NCBI RefSeq assembly: GCF_947623445.1
Contig: NC_135243.1
Location: forward strand, 4,838,501 to 4,902,500
Reading direction: 5' to 3'
Length of the DNA: 64,000 nucleotides
DNA from: Clavelina lepadiformis
Lineage: Eukaryota; Chordata; Ascidiacea; Aplousobranchia; Clavelinidae
Shown piece by piece: positions 27,167 through 37,400 of this stretch. The stretch's first letter is position 1. The number at the start of each line of letters is the position of its first letter. The position numbers and the translations under genes are program-made. The notes under the pieces are model-generated. The model was not told where the DNA came from and ran no database searches. It saw nothing but the letters and a program-made list of their open reading frames with translations.

Positions 27167-30100
27167 CTAATTGATGTTTTAGGTGTAGTGTAGCCTTCAG
27201 GTTATGATTGTAAAACAAGTCTAGAAGTTATAGTTTGAGGCCTTAATGGGTGACTTGGCCATACAAGTAGCCTAAGCTATTCGAAAAAAAGGAAAAAAAT
27301 CTGCAAACAAACTTGGTTTAGTTCCCGTAAAATTATTAAGTCTGTCAGCCGGTAAGTAAAATCTAAAAATGTACTCGTTGTTGCAACAGCGTAGACTGCA
27401 TATAGTGCTAGTGCAACCTGCAAATTTAACATGCTGTCTGATGAAATGCATGGGTTGCTACAGACGCGTAGTAAACAATTTTCTTTTCCCAACAGTGACA
27501 ACGAGTGGTCAGTTTAAAAAAGATAAAAACTTCGAAAATATTTTCAGTGCGTCCTGCGCCACGTTGATTTTTCGTATCACATTAAGTACGGAAACCTAAT
27601 ATAAACAATGGACTCATTAGAGAAAACGCCAAAACAAGTTGAAATAAAAAAACAGCTGTCAACAATAAGTGTAATGGAGAAACAATTTTCTGATAAAATG
27701 TATATGCTAACTAATTATTGCTAAAAATGCATCACAAAGTCATCCCTAATGCATCACTGTAAAGTTTACTATGGTATTGTATCATAGTTTTTATCTTAGG
27801 ATTGAGTAATATATCTGCACAATATAAACCCGGGTATGATTCCACATTTCTCAAGCCTCGGTTTCGGTACCGGGCTAGGCTTTATTCAAGTTTCGATTAA
27901 CATTGATTATATTTTATGTGGTTTTTGATTTCTATTTACTTTATATTGCCCGAAATTGTAACTGTTCGGCAGGACGACTAAACACAAAAAATTAACATTG
28001 TTATGGCCTTGCCTCAGGGATTTACAAGGTTAGCGCCATTAGATATCGAGCACGGGCTGCAGTATTGCAAGCTCAATTCTCTATAACTATTCCCCCATCA
28101 GCCGAAAAATTTAAATGCCTTACATTGCCAAAACGTTTTCATAAAATATCATAGTCAGCTTTATTGAGAGAAAATTCATTTCGCTAAATAAATAAGGATG
28201 ATATGGCGAAGGTAGGGCTTGTACGTTGCTGTTGCGATGCTGCGTTGTTACGATGCTGACTCCTTTGCTCAGAAGGTTGCTACTCAGTTGTTTGTTACCT
28301 TCGCTCATATATTAAAGGAAAAACAAGTACGACCTTCTTACTTCAAGTCTTTAATCGAACTGATGTCCTGCGCGCAGGCAGTGCAAAACGAAAAAGAGAA
28401 CGGTAAACGAACTAACAGTGCTTATAAACATGTGCTGGGAGCATCGTGAGAGCGCCATCCAGCGACAAACAAACAAAACACCCAACGGCCGCTACAATGA
28501 TATTTACAACTGAAACTAGTTAAGATTGTTATCACAGAACAAACTACGCCTACGGGTTAAATGCAATACCGCTGTTACCGTTGTGTACCTGATCCAAACA
28601 CCGACATCACGTACTAAAGAGCTCAAATTGTGACGCCATACTTACCGCCAATTATGTCAGAAATAAATTTGTCTTATTTTGCAAAATATATTTTACGGAA
28701 ATCAAGAACGATTTGATTTTCCATTCCGTTTTGACCTTTTCCGCAGATTTAGCATTTGTGGTATTTTTTAGAAATGTACAGTACAGGCCCAAGCGAGCCA
28801 CAACATTGTGTTAGAGGTATAGAGTATTGCAAAAGTTATGTAAAATTGCTTTAGTTAGACTCTAACTCTAACCACTGTTAGAGGGATGATTTTTTCACTT
28901 TATTTTGTTTTAAACTTAATCAAGTATAATAATATATTAGGCCTAAATGTGTGGACTGCATTTGAAAAATAACTTAACCGATGGCCTATTAAACTGTTAG
29001 AGTGTTTTGGTTGGATATTCGTTAACTGCTCTTTTATTATAGTATTGTAATGTATTGTAACCTAGTTTTTGTTTCTCCAGTGCACTTATGCACACCGAGC
29101 ATTTAAGAGCCTCTAGCTTTATCGGTTTGTTGAGTTACTTTAAACGGTGTCCCAGTTTGCATTGGTCTCGGAGGTTTTGTGCAAATGTGTACAACCAGAT
29201 GACGTCAAAGTATGAGTAGCTGGAGTCTAGTGTACAAATGCATCCTGCACTATACCCGGAATCGGATTCTTCTTGCACTGATTCTAGTTCTTTCTTAAAG
29301 GTCCCTCTCCTATTACTCTTTGGTCGTTTTTTTTCCCGTTTTAAGGTACTTAGGTCATTGCTAATTTTGCTTGACGGCTTTTAGGTAATCGTGAGATATC
29401 CTGCTAGCTTAAGGCGGGGAATTGCAACTATTTCATTGAATGGTCGGGACTTCTTTCATTGCAGGATCTCTTTGTTTGTTACTTGGTCTCTGTAGCTCAC
29501 TTCCAATTTTCTTCAAAGACATTGCTGATGGAATAAAGCTTTTAATTTCAGCTTTTTTGGTCGTCTGACTCTATTGTAGTTAAACTTAGGAATAGAAATG
29601 AGTTTATTTTTAGAATCACTTTGCTCACAGATTGGAAAGTTTACTAAGTGAACAGGGGTTACAAAATTTAATTGTGTGTAAATAGGCCTAATGGCTATTG
29701 TTTCATTTTGATTGCGCTGGGAATTTCTCACTCAAACATTTTGGGTAACCGGGTGCAGGTGTGCAAGAGGTCCAAAATCAAGGTGCACCACTCACTGTGA
29801 GTGACCACTGACTTAAACACAAGTATTTGAGCCCTCTTTTGTGATGGTAAAAAGAAGACATTCGAGTGCATCAAGCACAGTCTTGAAAGATCTCGCAGGT
29901 GCAGTTGCCATCATGCTTTCCACTATGAAGCGTGATGGCATGCACTGAAGCCTCAATTCTTTGTTTGTTTAAAATTGTATAAAATTGGCATTCAATTAAC
30001 CTGCTTGGCCTGGTTTGTTTATTATAATACAACGTGTTTGTGTACACTGTACTGTGTAGAATTAATAGAAGTTTTGGTTGCCTGTTAAAGATTTTTCTGT

Positions 30101-30336
30101 GATCATATGCTATAGTTTCTACTACTGGTATGGTTCTAGCTCTAAGCTAAGTTTATTGGATGATTTTAGTGTGTAATCATTTAGTCAAATCATTAAAAAG
30201 ATAAGCATTTAAGGAAATTTAGTCCTACAATGTAGGTCTAGATACAGACTCTGCCAAATTATGATATCATTTTTCAAAATGGATTTATAAATACATTTAA
30301 CTACATGTTAAAATATTGTCATTGTTACATGCAGGA
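27167..30336. other. no gene seen; spacer between divergent genes
   Basis: This lies between the first recognised exon of the PLAT-ankyrin gene (minus) and the first J-domain gene (plus), so both promoters should be here. An open frame at 28219-28449 has no splice support or family match. A block near 26510-26590 weakly resembles one near 29930-30010 (both with ATGGC then CACTGAAG then TCAATT), perhaps remnants of a shared repeat. Confidence 0.5.
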
Positions 30337-31128
30337 ATGTTTATTATTTCACAGTGTTTGTGCCTGAGAAGATGTTATTTCACATACTCGAAAAAATGGT
30401 TGACCCTATGTTCTACTCTGTACCAGACTGACTACTATAAAACACTGGATGTTTCTCGGAATGCCACAGCTCAAGAAATAAAGCGGGCTTACCTCAAGAA
30501 ATGCAAATATTATCATCCGGACAAGCACCAAGGTGATAAGGGCATGCATGAAAAGTTTGTTGCCATCAACGAAGCTTACAGTGTGCTAAGCAACACAACT
30601 GAAAGAAGGAATTTCGATTACCAATCCACTTACCATCAGCCTCGACAGACCAGTGGCTATCAGAGTCAATCACAATACGGCTGGAAGTCTAATGTGAGGT
30701 CTGATCCAGAGGATGTTTTTAGACGATATAATGAAAAATACGATGAAAAATTACGCTATAGACAATGGCATTATGAAAAGCAGAAAACCGAGCAACAGCA
30801 TGAAAGGCGCGATCCATACCATGCTTACTGGGAGCATGTTTATAAAGGACAGCAAAACTTTCATAACAGGTATCAATGGCATAACAGTCGACAAAGACAC
30901 ACTTCTAGTGACACATCTACTCAAGATAAAATAACAAAGCAAGAGAAGCACTTCGCCATGTTGTTTTTTGGTGCTTTAGTTTTCATAATTTATTTTCGTA
31001 TTTATACTGCTATGAAATATTCTCGTCAGAATCTACGACCAAATGATAATTTTAATGGTCCTAATGGCGGAGGTATTCCAAGTGTGAAAGATAGTAGAGG
31101 ACTTGAAATTAAAACAGAAGAAGCTTAG
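30337..31128 (+). CDS. DNAJC4-like J-domain membrane protein, tandem copy 1
   Basis: A single-exon gene of 263 aa, starting at the first true ATG in the open frame. J-domain proteins stimulate the ATPase of Hsp70 partners. The J domain spans about residues 32-97 and keeps the catalytic HPD at about residues 60-62 (YYHPDKHQG), with a KFVAINEAYSVLS helix. A Tyr/His/Gln-rich stretch follows, then one membrane segment near residues 208-230 (FFGALVFIIYFRIY) and a short tail. The order J domain, YxxYW-type linker, single transmembrane helix matches vertebrate DNAJC4; DNAJC30 is an alternative. The N-terminal 31 residues are hydrophobic and basic and could target a membrane or mitochondrion. A splice-acceptor-like CATGCAG lies just before the ATG, hinting at an upstream non-coding exon or trans-splicing. 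It is the first of three tandem paralogues. Confidence 0.9.
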   Translation: MFIISQCLCLRRCYFTYSKKWLTLCSTLYQTDYYKTLDVSRNATAQEIKRAYLKKCKYYHPDKHQGDKGMHEKFVAINEAYSVLSNTTERRNFDYQSTYHQPRQTSGYQSQSQYGWKSNVRSDPEDVFRRYNEKYDEKLRYRQWHYEKQKTEQQHERRDPYHAYWEHVYKGQQNFHNRYQWHNSRQRHTSSDTSTQDKITKQEKHFAMLFFGALVFIIYFRIYTAMKYSRQNLRPNDNFNGPNGGGIPSVKDSRGLEIKTEEA

Positions 31129-31410
31129 ATGGTGATTTTTGTCCCCGGTTGTTTGAAAATATATTTATAGTTATTTTTCAGCAATGGTTTGTATGGAAAG
31201 GTTTTGTTTATGTTACATCTTTGAATCATTTATTTAGCATTTACTGGTATTCCCCTCGATTTTTTGTAGAGAGTGCAAGTTATAAGTCATACAATGCTTT
31301 GAACATGTTTCGGTAAAAAGACCAGACTTTCAACTTCTTAAATTTGCGTAGACATCAATCTTTCGATAATGCCGAGTTTTTAGTTTCATTGCCTTTTTTC
31401 CATCCGGCCA

Positions 31411-32103
31411 ATGGTTTATTCTTTTAATGTTTTACTCATTTATAGGAATAGGTTTCCGTTAGGATTAAAAAGCTTATGCTTTGTGAACTATGTGAAAATG
31501 CAGCGAGCAGTGTTATTGCAGAAGAGTTTCTGCAGTGGATGTGGATGTTTTAACTTCTATCACATAAGGACAATAACTACTCACTACGAGACCCTCGGCG
31601 TGCAACAGAATGCCACGGCCAAAGAAATCAAAGAATCCTATTTGAGAAAATGCAAAGAATACCATCCCGACAAACATGAAGGTAACAAGAGGATGCACGA
31701 AAAATTTGTCAAGTTAAATGCTGCATATCAGACACTAAGTGACCCGAGCAAGAAGTCGGTGTATGACATGCAACTCAAAGGGCCCCTTCACACACAGTAC
31801 AGTCAGCCATCTTCAAATAATTTTTATAACAGCCCATTTTATCGTTCATCCCACGAATCAAACTTTCACCCTGGTAGTCCAGAGTTTTATAAGCGGCATT
31901 ATGAGAGTTTGAGACAACACAGAAATCAATCACCTGGGAGTAGTAACATGCCTCCAATTCGTCCAAAAAGCATAGTTCGTTTCATAATTGCGGCATCTGT
32001 CTTTATCTATGTGTCCACTTTTTATGTTATGGTCAAGCGCCATCAAGTGTATAAGCAGCACAACTTGCACTATATAAGGCAAAACCTTGTGAGGGATTCG
32101 TAA
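31411..32103 (+). CDS. DNAJC4-like J-domain membrane protein, tandem copy 2
   Basis: A single-exon gene of 230 aa, 282 bases after copy 1. The J domain runs from about residue 58 (HYETLGVQQNATAKEI) with an intact HPD (EYHPDKHEG) and helix KFVKLNAAYQTLS. A Ser/Tyr/His-rich linker and one membrane helix near residues 189-210 (FIIAASVFIYVSTFYVM) follow. The start is uncertain. The 5'-most ATG at 31411 gives 230 aa; an ATG at 31498 (MQRAVLLQKSF) would give a shorter, mitochondrial-signal-like N-terminus and lies downstream of an acceptor-like TTATAG at 31441-31446. J-domain sequence is closest to copy 1, suggesting these two arose by the most recent duplication. The C-terminal half has diverged freely. 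Confidence 0.9.
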   Translation: MVYSFNVLLIYRNRFPLGLKSLCFVNYVKMQRAVLLQKSFCSGCGCFNFYHIRTITTHYETLGVQQNATAKEIKESYLRKCKEYHPDKHEGNKRMHEKFVKLNAAYQTLSDPSKKSVYDMQLKGPLHTQYSQPSSNNFYNSPFYRSSHESNFHPGSPEFYKRHYESLRQHRNQSPGSSNMPPIRPKSIVRFIIAASVFIYVSTFYVMVKRHQVYKQHNLHYIRQNLVRDS

Positions 32104-33224
32104 CAATACAAGTAGTTATTTGTCGCAAATTATGCTTTTGCTCTCGTAATAATTTCTTAGGAATTACTTTTATTGCTTTTAATAATTGCATTTTGTTATT
32201 AGTAACTTATTTTCAACGTTTAGATACGTATATGACAAGTTTTTGACTTTTAGCAAAGTTCTTTTTGTCAATAGGTTCAATTTTTTGTAAAATAAGAAAC
32301 CTGTCCATATTTATATGACATATATCTACACGCCACTACAACTGTGTAACACTGATCTTTTTGAACAGGCTGGTTACCATTGATCTTGGCTGAGCATCAA
32401 CTCTTTGTGTCGTTTTATGTTTATTCGTTGTAAGTTTATAAACTTGCTTCCTAATTAGCGATTTGATAGTAACAAACAAATTTTTGCCAGTTAAAAAGTT
32501 TTTAAATGTTGTTGTTTCTTTATCGTTATTGTTTCAATGATTGGGGTCAAAGGTGTTTGAATAGCTGGTGTATATTTTCTGATGTTTCGAGCAAGAATAA
32601 GTTTTTTGCTACGGGCACAAGCTTGTATATTTTAATTTTTGAATATGTATTTGCTTATATCATATAATATATATCAATGATATATGTTTTCTGGAATGAC
32701 TTGCCTAAGGTATAAGTTGTTATGATGTCAAAATATTATCATGTTACAATCTGTTTGTTTATAATTTTGCATTCTCATTTTAGATTTCGACAAATTTTAC
32801 CATGCTAGAAACTTGATTTTGTCAGAAAATATTTATATATATATACCTGTATATACTCGTATATATAATAAGATGCTGATAATAATAACTAGTAAGTAAG
32901 TAATAACTAGCAATAACTGATAGAATTAATAATAACTAATGATAATAACTGATAATAATGCTAGCTGATAATAATAATAATAACAATATTAATAACTATT
33001 AAGATCTGATTTCGCTTGAATCTCTTCTGTCAATGGATGTGTTCTGCACTTTCAAGTTTTACTTTTCTTTATTGTACTTCATGTTTTCATGCTTATTTGC
33101 TTCTGTATAGAGTTAAGATTTATTGTGTAACAGTAATAGCATATTTTGTGTACTGATATACAAACAAGCTTAAGATAAAGTTAAGGCACTTTGGTATGAA
33201 GTTACAAACTGCTAACACTGCGAA
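32104..33224. other. spacer between J-domain copies 2 and 3; no gene seen
   Basis: AT-rich sequence with no supported coding frame. It includes the low-complexity tract at 32831-33000. No transposon ends were identified. Confidence 0.6.
32831..33000. repeat. AT-rich low-complexity tract, (TA)n and AATAACT-like units
   Basis: A short ATATAT run is followed by irregular repeats of TAATAACT, GATAATAA and AATAATAA units. This is simple-sequence DNA that probably grew by slippage. Confidence 0.85.
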
Positions 33225-34040
33225 ATGATTTCTGGCACTACATCTTACTGCCACAGTGGTACATTGCGGGCGTGGCATTGCGGTTTTCTGAACTTTGCAG
33301 TGAGAAATTACTCCTCATTTTCCAACAGAGAGAAGAATCATTACGAAATCTTAGAAGTCGACCCTGGCGCCAGCTTTGATGAAATCAAAGACTCCTACAT
33401 TGAAAAATCCAAAGATCTTCACCCTGATGCTACTGCCTCAAAGGGACAAGACACACATGGAGAGTTCATCGCTTTAAACGAGGCTTACAAGATTTTATGT
33501 AAACCGGATTTACGTCGTCAGTATGATGTGCTATTGCACCGGGAGGGTGTTTATCAGGGACCTGTAAAGATGAACCCTTCAGTAAAGAATCCCTATCGAT
33601 CGGCAAGCTACAAAAACCCTTATCACAATTACAATGAAGGATGGCAGAATGCCGATCACTGGACTGATTATCACAACACATACGGGACTTCGAGAGCTCG
33701 CCGGAAAATGCAGCAGGAAATAAAGCACGACTTTTGGCAGAAACACTGGAATTTCTCACGTGAACATGGGGGAGGGGGCCCTCAACTTTCAACTCATAAA
33801 CAGCCTGAGCCAAAGAAATCCCCTTTACGAGAGCTTTGCTACATGCTCGGCACGATGGCTGTTTTGTCGTTTGGAACACTTTTTCTTTATTATTTTTCTC
33901 CGCGTGGACAAATCGATGTGGCTTATTTTCACCAAGAACATGCTGCGTGGCTTTTATCAAAAGTTAATGTAAAAACTGATAAAGCTCCCACCGCAGAGTT
34001 AACATTGGAATCGGCTTTTGAAATTAAACCAAAGAGATAA
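33225..34040 (+). CDS. DNAJC4-like J-domain membrane protein, tandem copy 3
   Basis: A single-exon gene of 271 aa. The J domain (about residues 38-103) reads HYEILEVDPGASFDEI, then DLHPDATAS with HPD intact, then EFIALNEAYKILC. The phrase VDPGASFDEIK is close to that of vertebrate DNAJC4, so this copy is the best candidate for the ancestral-type member. A linker rich in Tyr, Asn and Trp includes an HDFWQKHW motif, and one membrane helix lies near residues 202-222 (GTMAVLSFGTLFLYYF). The N-terminus lacks acidic residues over its first 35 positions, compatible with mitochondrial or ER targeting. Its stop codon is 382 bases before the NUP88 start on the same strand. The charged DKH after HPD in copies 1 and 2 is replaced by ATAS here. 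Confidence 0.92.
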   Translation: MISGTTSYCHSGTLRAWHCGFLNFAVRNYSSFSNREKNHYEILEVDPGASFDEIKDSYIEKSKDLHPDATASKGQDTHGEFIALNEAYKILCKPDLRRQYDVLLHREGVYQGPVKMNPSVKNPYRSASYKNPYHNYNEGWQNADHWTDYHNTYGTSRARRKMQQEIKHDFWQKHWNFSREHGGGGPQLSTHKQPEPKKSPLRELCYMLGTMAVLSFGTLFLYYFSPRGQIDVAYFHQEHAAWLLSKVNVKTDKAPTAELTLESAFEIKPKR

Positions 34041-34422
34041 GCGTAAATATGGTGCTTGGTAGATTATGATGCTAAACTATTATTTAAAATATTTTATCTA
34101 ACTCTGTAAATAATGATTTCTAGTTTTAGTTTATGATGCATCAGATAAATGTATTCAAAACAAATTGAGATTTAGCCTAGGTGAGTGAAAATGACAAGGT
34201 TGAAATCAATAAATTCGGTCCTACCTATAATAGATCCTACATTTTCCTGCTTTCTGTATGTGGATTTTCTTGTTTTCTTAGCTATTTATTGTACTTTTTG
34301 TCATAGATTTTCCACAGTCAATGACTTAGAAACATGAAAGTTGTTTAGGTGCTGTTTTATAACCTGTCTTCAATTCATGCCTACTTGATTGTGTTTGCAA
34401 GCAATAGGTATCCTGCTTAGCA
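34041..34422. other. spacer between J-domain copy 3 and NUP88
   Basis: 382 bases with no gene. It holds the 3' UTR of the J-domain gene and the NUP88 5' region. A pyrimidine-poor but acceptor-like CTGCTTAG ends 2 bases before the NUP88 ATG. Confidence 0.6.
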
Positions 34423-37400
34423 ATGTTTTCTGCCGTGAGTTTAAATCACATGTTGGATAAGCATTCAGTATTTAATGAAATAGCGTCTTCGGAAACACAA
34501 ACTGATAACAAGTCTTCTAAAGCTCAGCAAATCCTTCATATTCAAGGAGGAAATTTGTTTGTCTGGGACGATAAGCACAGCTGTCTACGAAATACAAATC
34601 TTCGCTCAGATATTAATGACAGCAACACTCTAGAAGATGTACAGGTGGATTAAGTAACCTAAACTGAAACATTTTTTGGTTTATATAAACTGCAAACGTA
34701 AACGTTGTTTTAAGCAGCAGCAGTAGCGTTTGAGTAAATGATTCAGCCTTTTGTAAGCATTGTCTGACAATAGTTTTCATTGTACAGCTAAACATACTCA
34801 TAACTATGTTTACTATACTTAAGTATTAATATTAGTTATTAATTACTAATTATATTTATATAATATAAAAAAAATATTTTGTCCATCATTTAACAAGTTG
34901 ACACTTTTTCTTTTTAGTTTCTTCTGTGTCGAAATCCTCCATTGTTCGAAGTGCAGTCGATTATTTTCAACCAATCATCCAATCACGTAGCTCTGGTGGG
35001 ATCCAGAGGGGTAACTGTGCTTGTTTTGCCTCACAGATTTGGCAAAGATGCCGAATATGAGGGGGGGAAACGCAAGATAACATGCAGGTAAGGAAGAAAA
35101 ATTCATGATTTGGTTTAAATACAAATGTTCGCGCAAGTTTTTTTAGAAGCAAATTGTTATAAACTTGAGATTATACCCTTGGCCTTGAAGTAACATTCTG
35201 GCCACATTTTTACCTCAAGAATGTTAACAATCACTTTGCTATTTTAAACTAAGTACATTTTACCAAATGTTTAACTTAGTATTTTTTCATGTATTTAAAA
35301 TTTCAAAATAACTTTTACCATTCCAACATTCTAGATTTACAAGAGCGTAAGTTGCACACATTATATGTTCTTTGTTTCCACAATTACAGAACTATTCCTG
35401 TAGCTGAACGTTTTTTTACCACCAACATCTCTGTCCAACTGATCCAAGCTTCCTGGTATCCTGATGAGTCTTTTTTGCATCTCTGTCTTCTCACCTCGGA
35501 TAACTCTCTACGGATTTACAACGTACAAAGCGACTCCCAAATGCCGGTGCAGACTCACAAGCTCGGTCAGATGCTGGAAAACAGCATGTCCCTGGCAGGG
35601 TCCAGAATGTCATTGATGTCAATGTAAGTTTGAAAGAGGTAAAACAGCAGGTATCATATATGAAATATCATGTCAGGTAACATATATGAAATATCATATC
35701 ATATCTGGCATCATGTATCACAATCACAATCACATAATCACAGGTTTAATTAATGCTCTAAAGCAGGGGTCGGGAACCTTTTTGGCTAAGAGAGCCATGA
35801 AAGCTACATATTTTTAATTGTATTTCCGTGAGAGCCATATCATATTTTTCAACAATTAATGCAACTAACGTGTGCATTTTTAGGCAAAACCAACAACTTT
35901 AGACTACGGTAAATGCCTGAATTTACTCTTTAATAACATGTTTCTTACTGTTAATGCGACTTAAAATTACAGAAAAAGTTTTATTCGTAACAATCGAGCT
36001 AAGAAATGCCAGCTTAGATTTATCTGCGAGCCAGATGCCGTCATGAAAAGAGCCACATCTGGCTCGCGAGCCATAGGTTCCCGACCTCTGCTCTAAAGAA
36101 AGTCTTTGTGTGACTTAAATTCAGTGATAAGAAGAAATGTTCTACTTTACGTTTATTGTGTTTTCACATTTTCATGATTATTATTGTCATCATCGCATTG
36201 CTTTATTTAAAGTTTGTTGATTTTATTTTATTTGAAAGTTTATTTCACCTACGGGTGATACTATCGCTCCCAAATGTGAAACTACAGTTTTTTTTTCAGG
36301 TATTCAGTGACATCAAGTCTCGGGGAGACTGTGGTTGCCTTTGATTTTGCGTCTCCGATAGAATATATTCCCAAACCAAAACTTCTTTCAAACAAAGACC
36401 CAAAACCGATAAAGCTCCAGCCAATTTATTTATTACAAGGCAACGGCGATGTATTAATACTTCTCACCTCGTTATCATCTAACAAGTAACTTTTTGTTTG
36501 TGTATTTGGAATTGATTGGTGTGTTTTATCGTCTTAAATTTAGCACAACATTCATTTTTTCATTTCACGTTTTATGCTTTTTCATTTTGAAATTGATCAT
36601 TGTATATTCACTATTAAACATTCTATTAATTTAGCCCACAGTAAAAAATTTACGCCTGCCAGCTGTAGGTGATAGCATGACTCGGTTGCCACTTGACTCG
36701 ACTTCGACTTGACTTTGCCCAACAAGTAGTTTTGGTGGCCGAGAAACATCTGGCTCAGATGACGACACAAGGCTCACAAACTCAAATGCAAGCGTAAAAC
36801 ACGTTCTTCTTGGTATATAGATTTAGCAAGGGCGTGCTTCACGGTCCACTGATCATGCTTCCATCAGCGGAGGACAACTACGGCACCGAATCGTGCTCCA
36901 TTCGAGTCATGAAGAGCTCGCCATCGGTTATTGTTATCGCCACGGCAACTGGCAAGCTTTATCATTGCATCGCTCTCTGGTCGAACAACTTTGACGAAGA
37001 TCACGACGCAGGAGACTTCGATGCCCAGGTAGTGACGCAAACTGTGACTAGAACTATCATAAGTTTTACTATATATAGTCAACCATCTGTAAACTGTAGT
37101 AACTTTAACTATGATTTGCATGCACTCCAAACAAGAGTATATAACTCTGTAGTTTAGCAAGTTGCTGAATCGTAGATATTTAACCACTTTAAAATATTGT
37201 GTAGGTGTGCAGGTGCACTCATCAACGATTGAAATGTGAAATGTTATTTACAGATTCAACTTCTGACATAAAAACTTTTTCCTGCTTATCTTTTTAGTCA
37301 ATGATATCGAGAGAAAGTCTTTCAAGAATTGAATTATCGGAGGGTGGTGAGGTCATAGCTCCCACGTTGTACGTTTATGAAACGGTCGAACTTGAACTTG

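Noticed and set aside
28219..28449. Plus-strand open frame of about 76 codons with protein-like composition
   Set aside because: No ATG at its start, no clear splice sites, no recognisable family.
26510..30020. Weak similarity between blocks near 26510-26590 and 29930-30010
   Set aside because: Shared stretch is short and broken; no boundaries or terminal repeats.
33466..33960. Antisense open frame of 164 codons opposite J-domain copy 3
   Set aside because: It is a mirror of a strongly supported gene and has no family resemblance.
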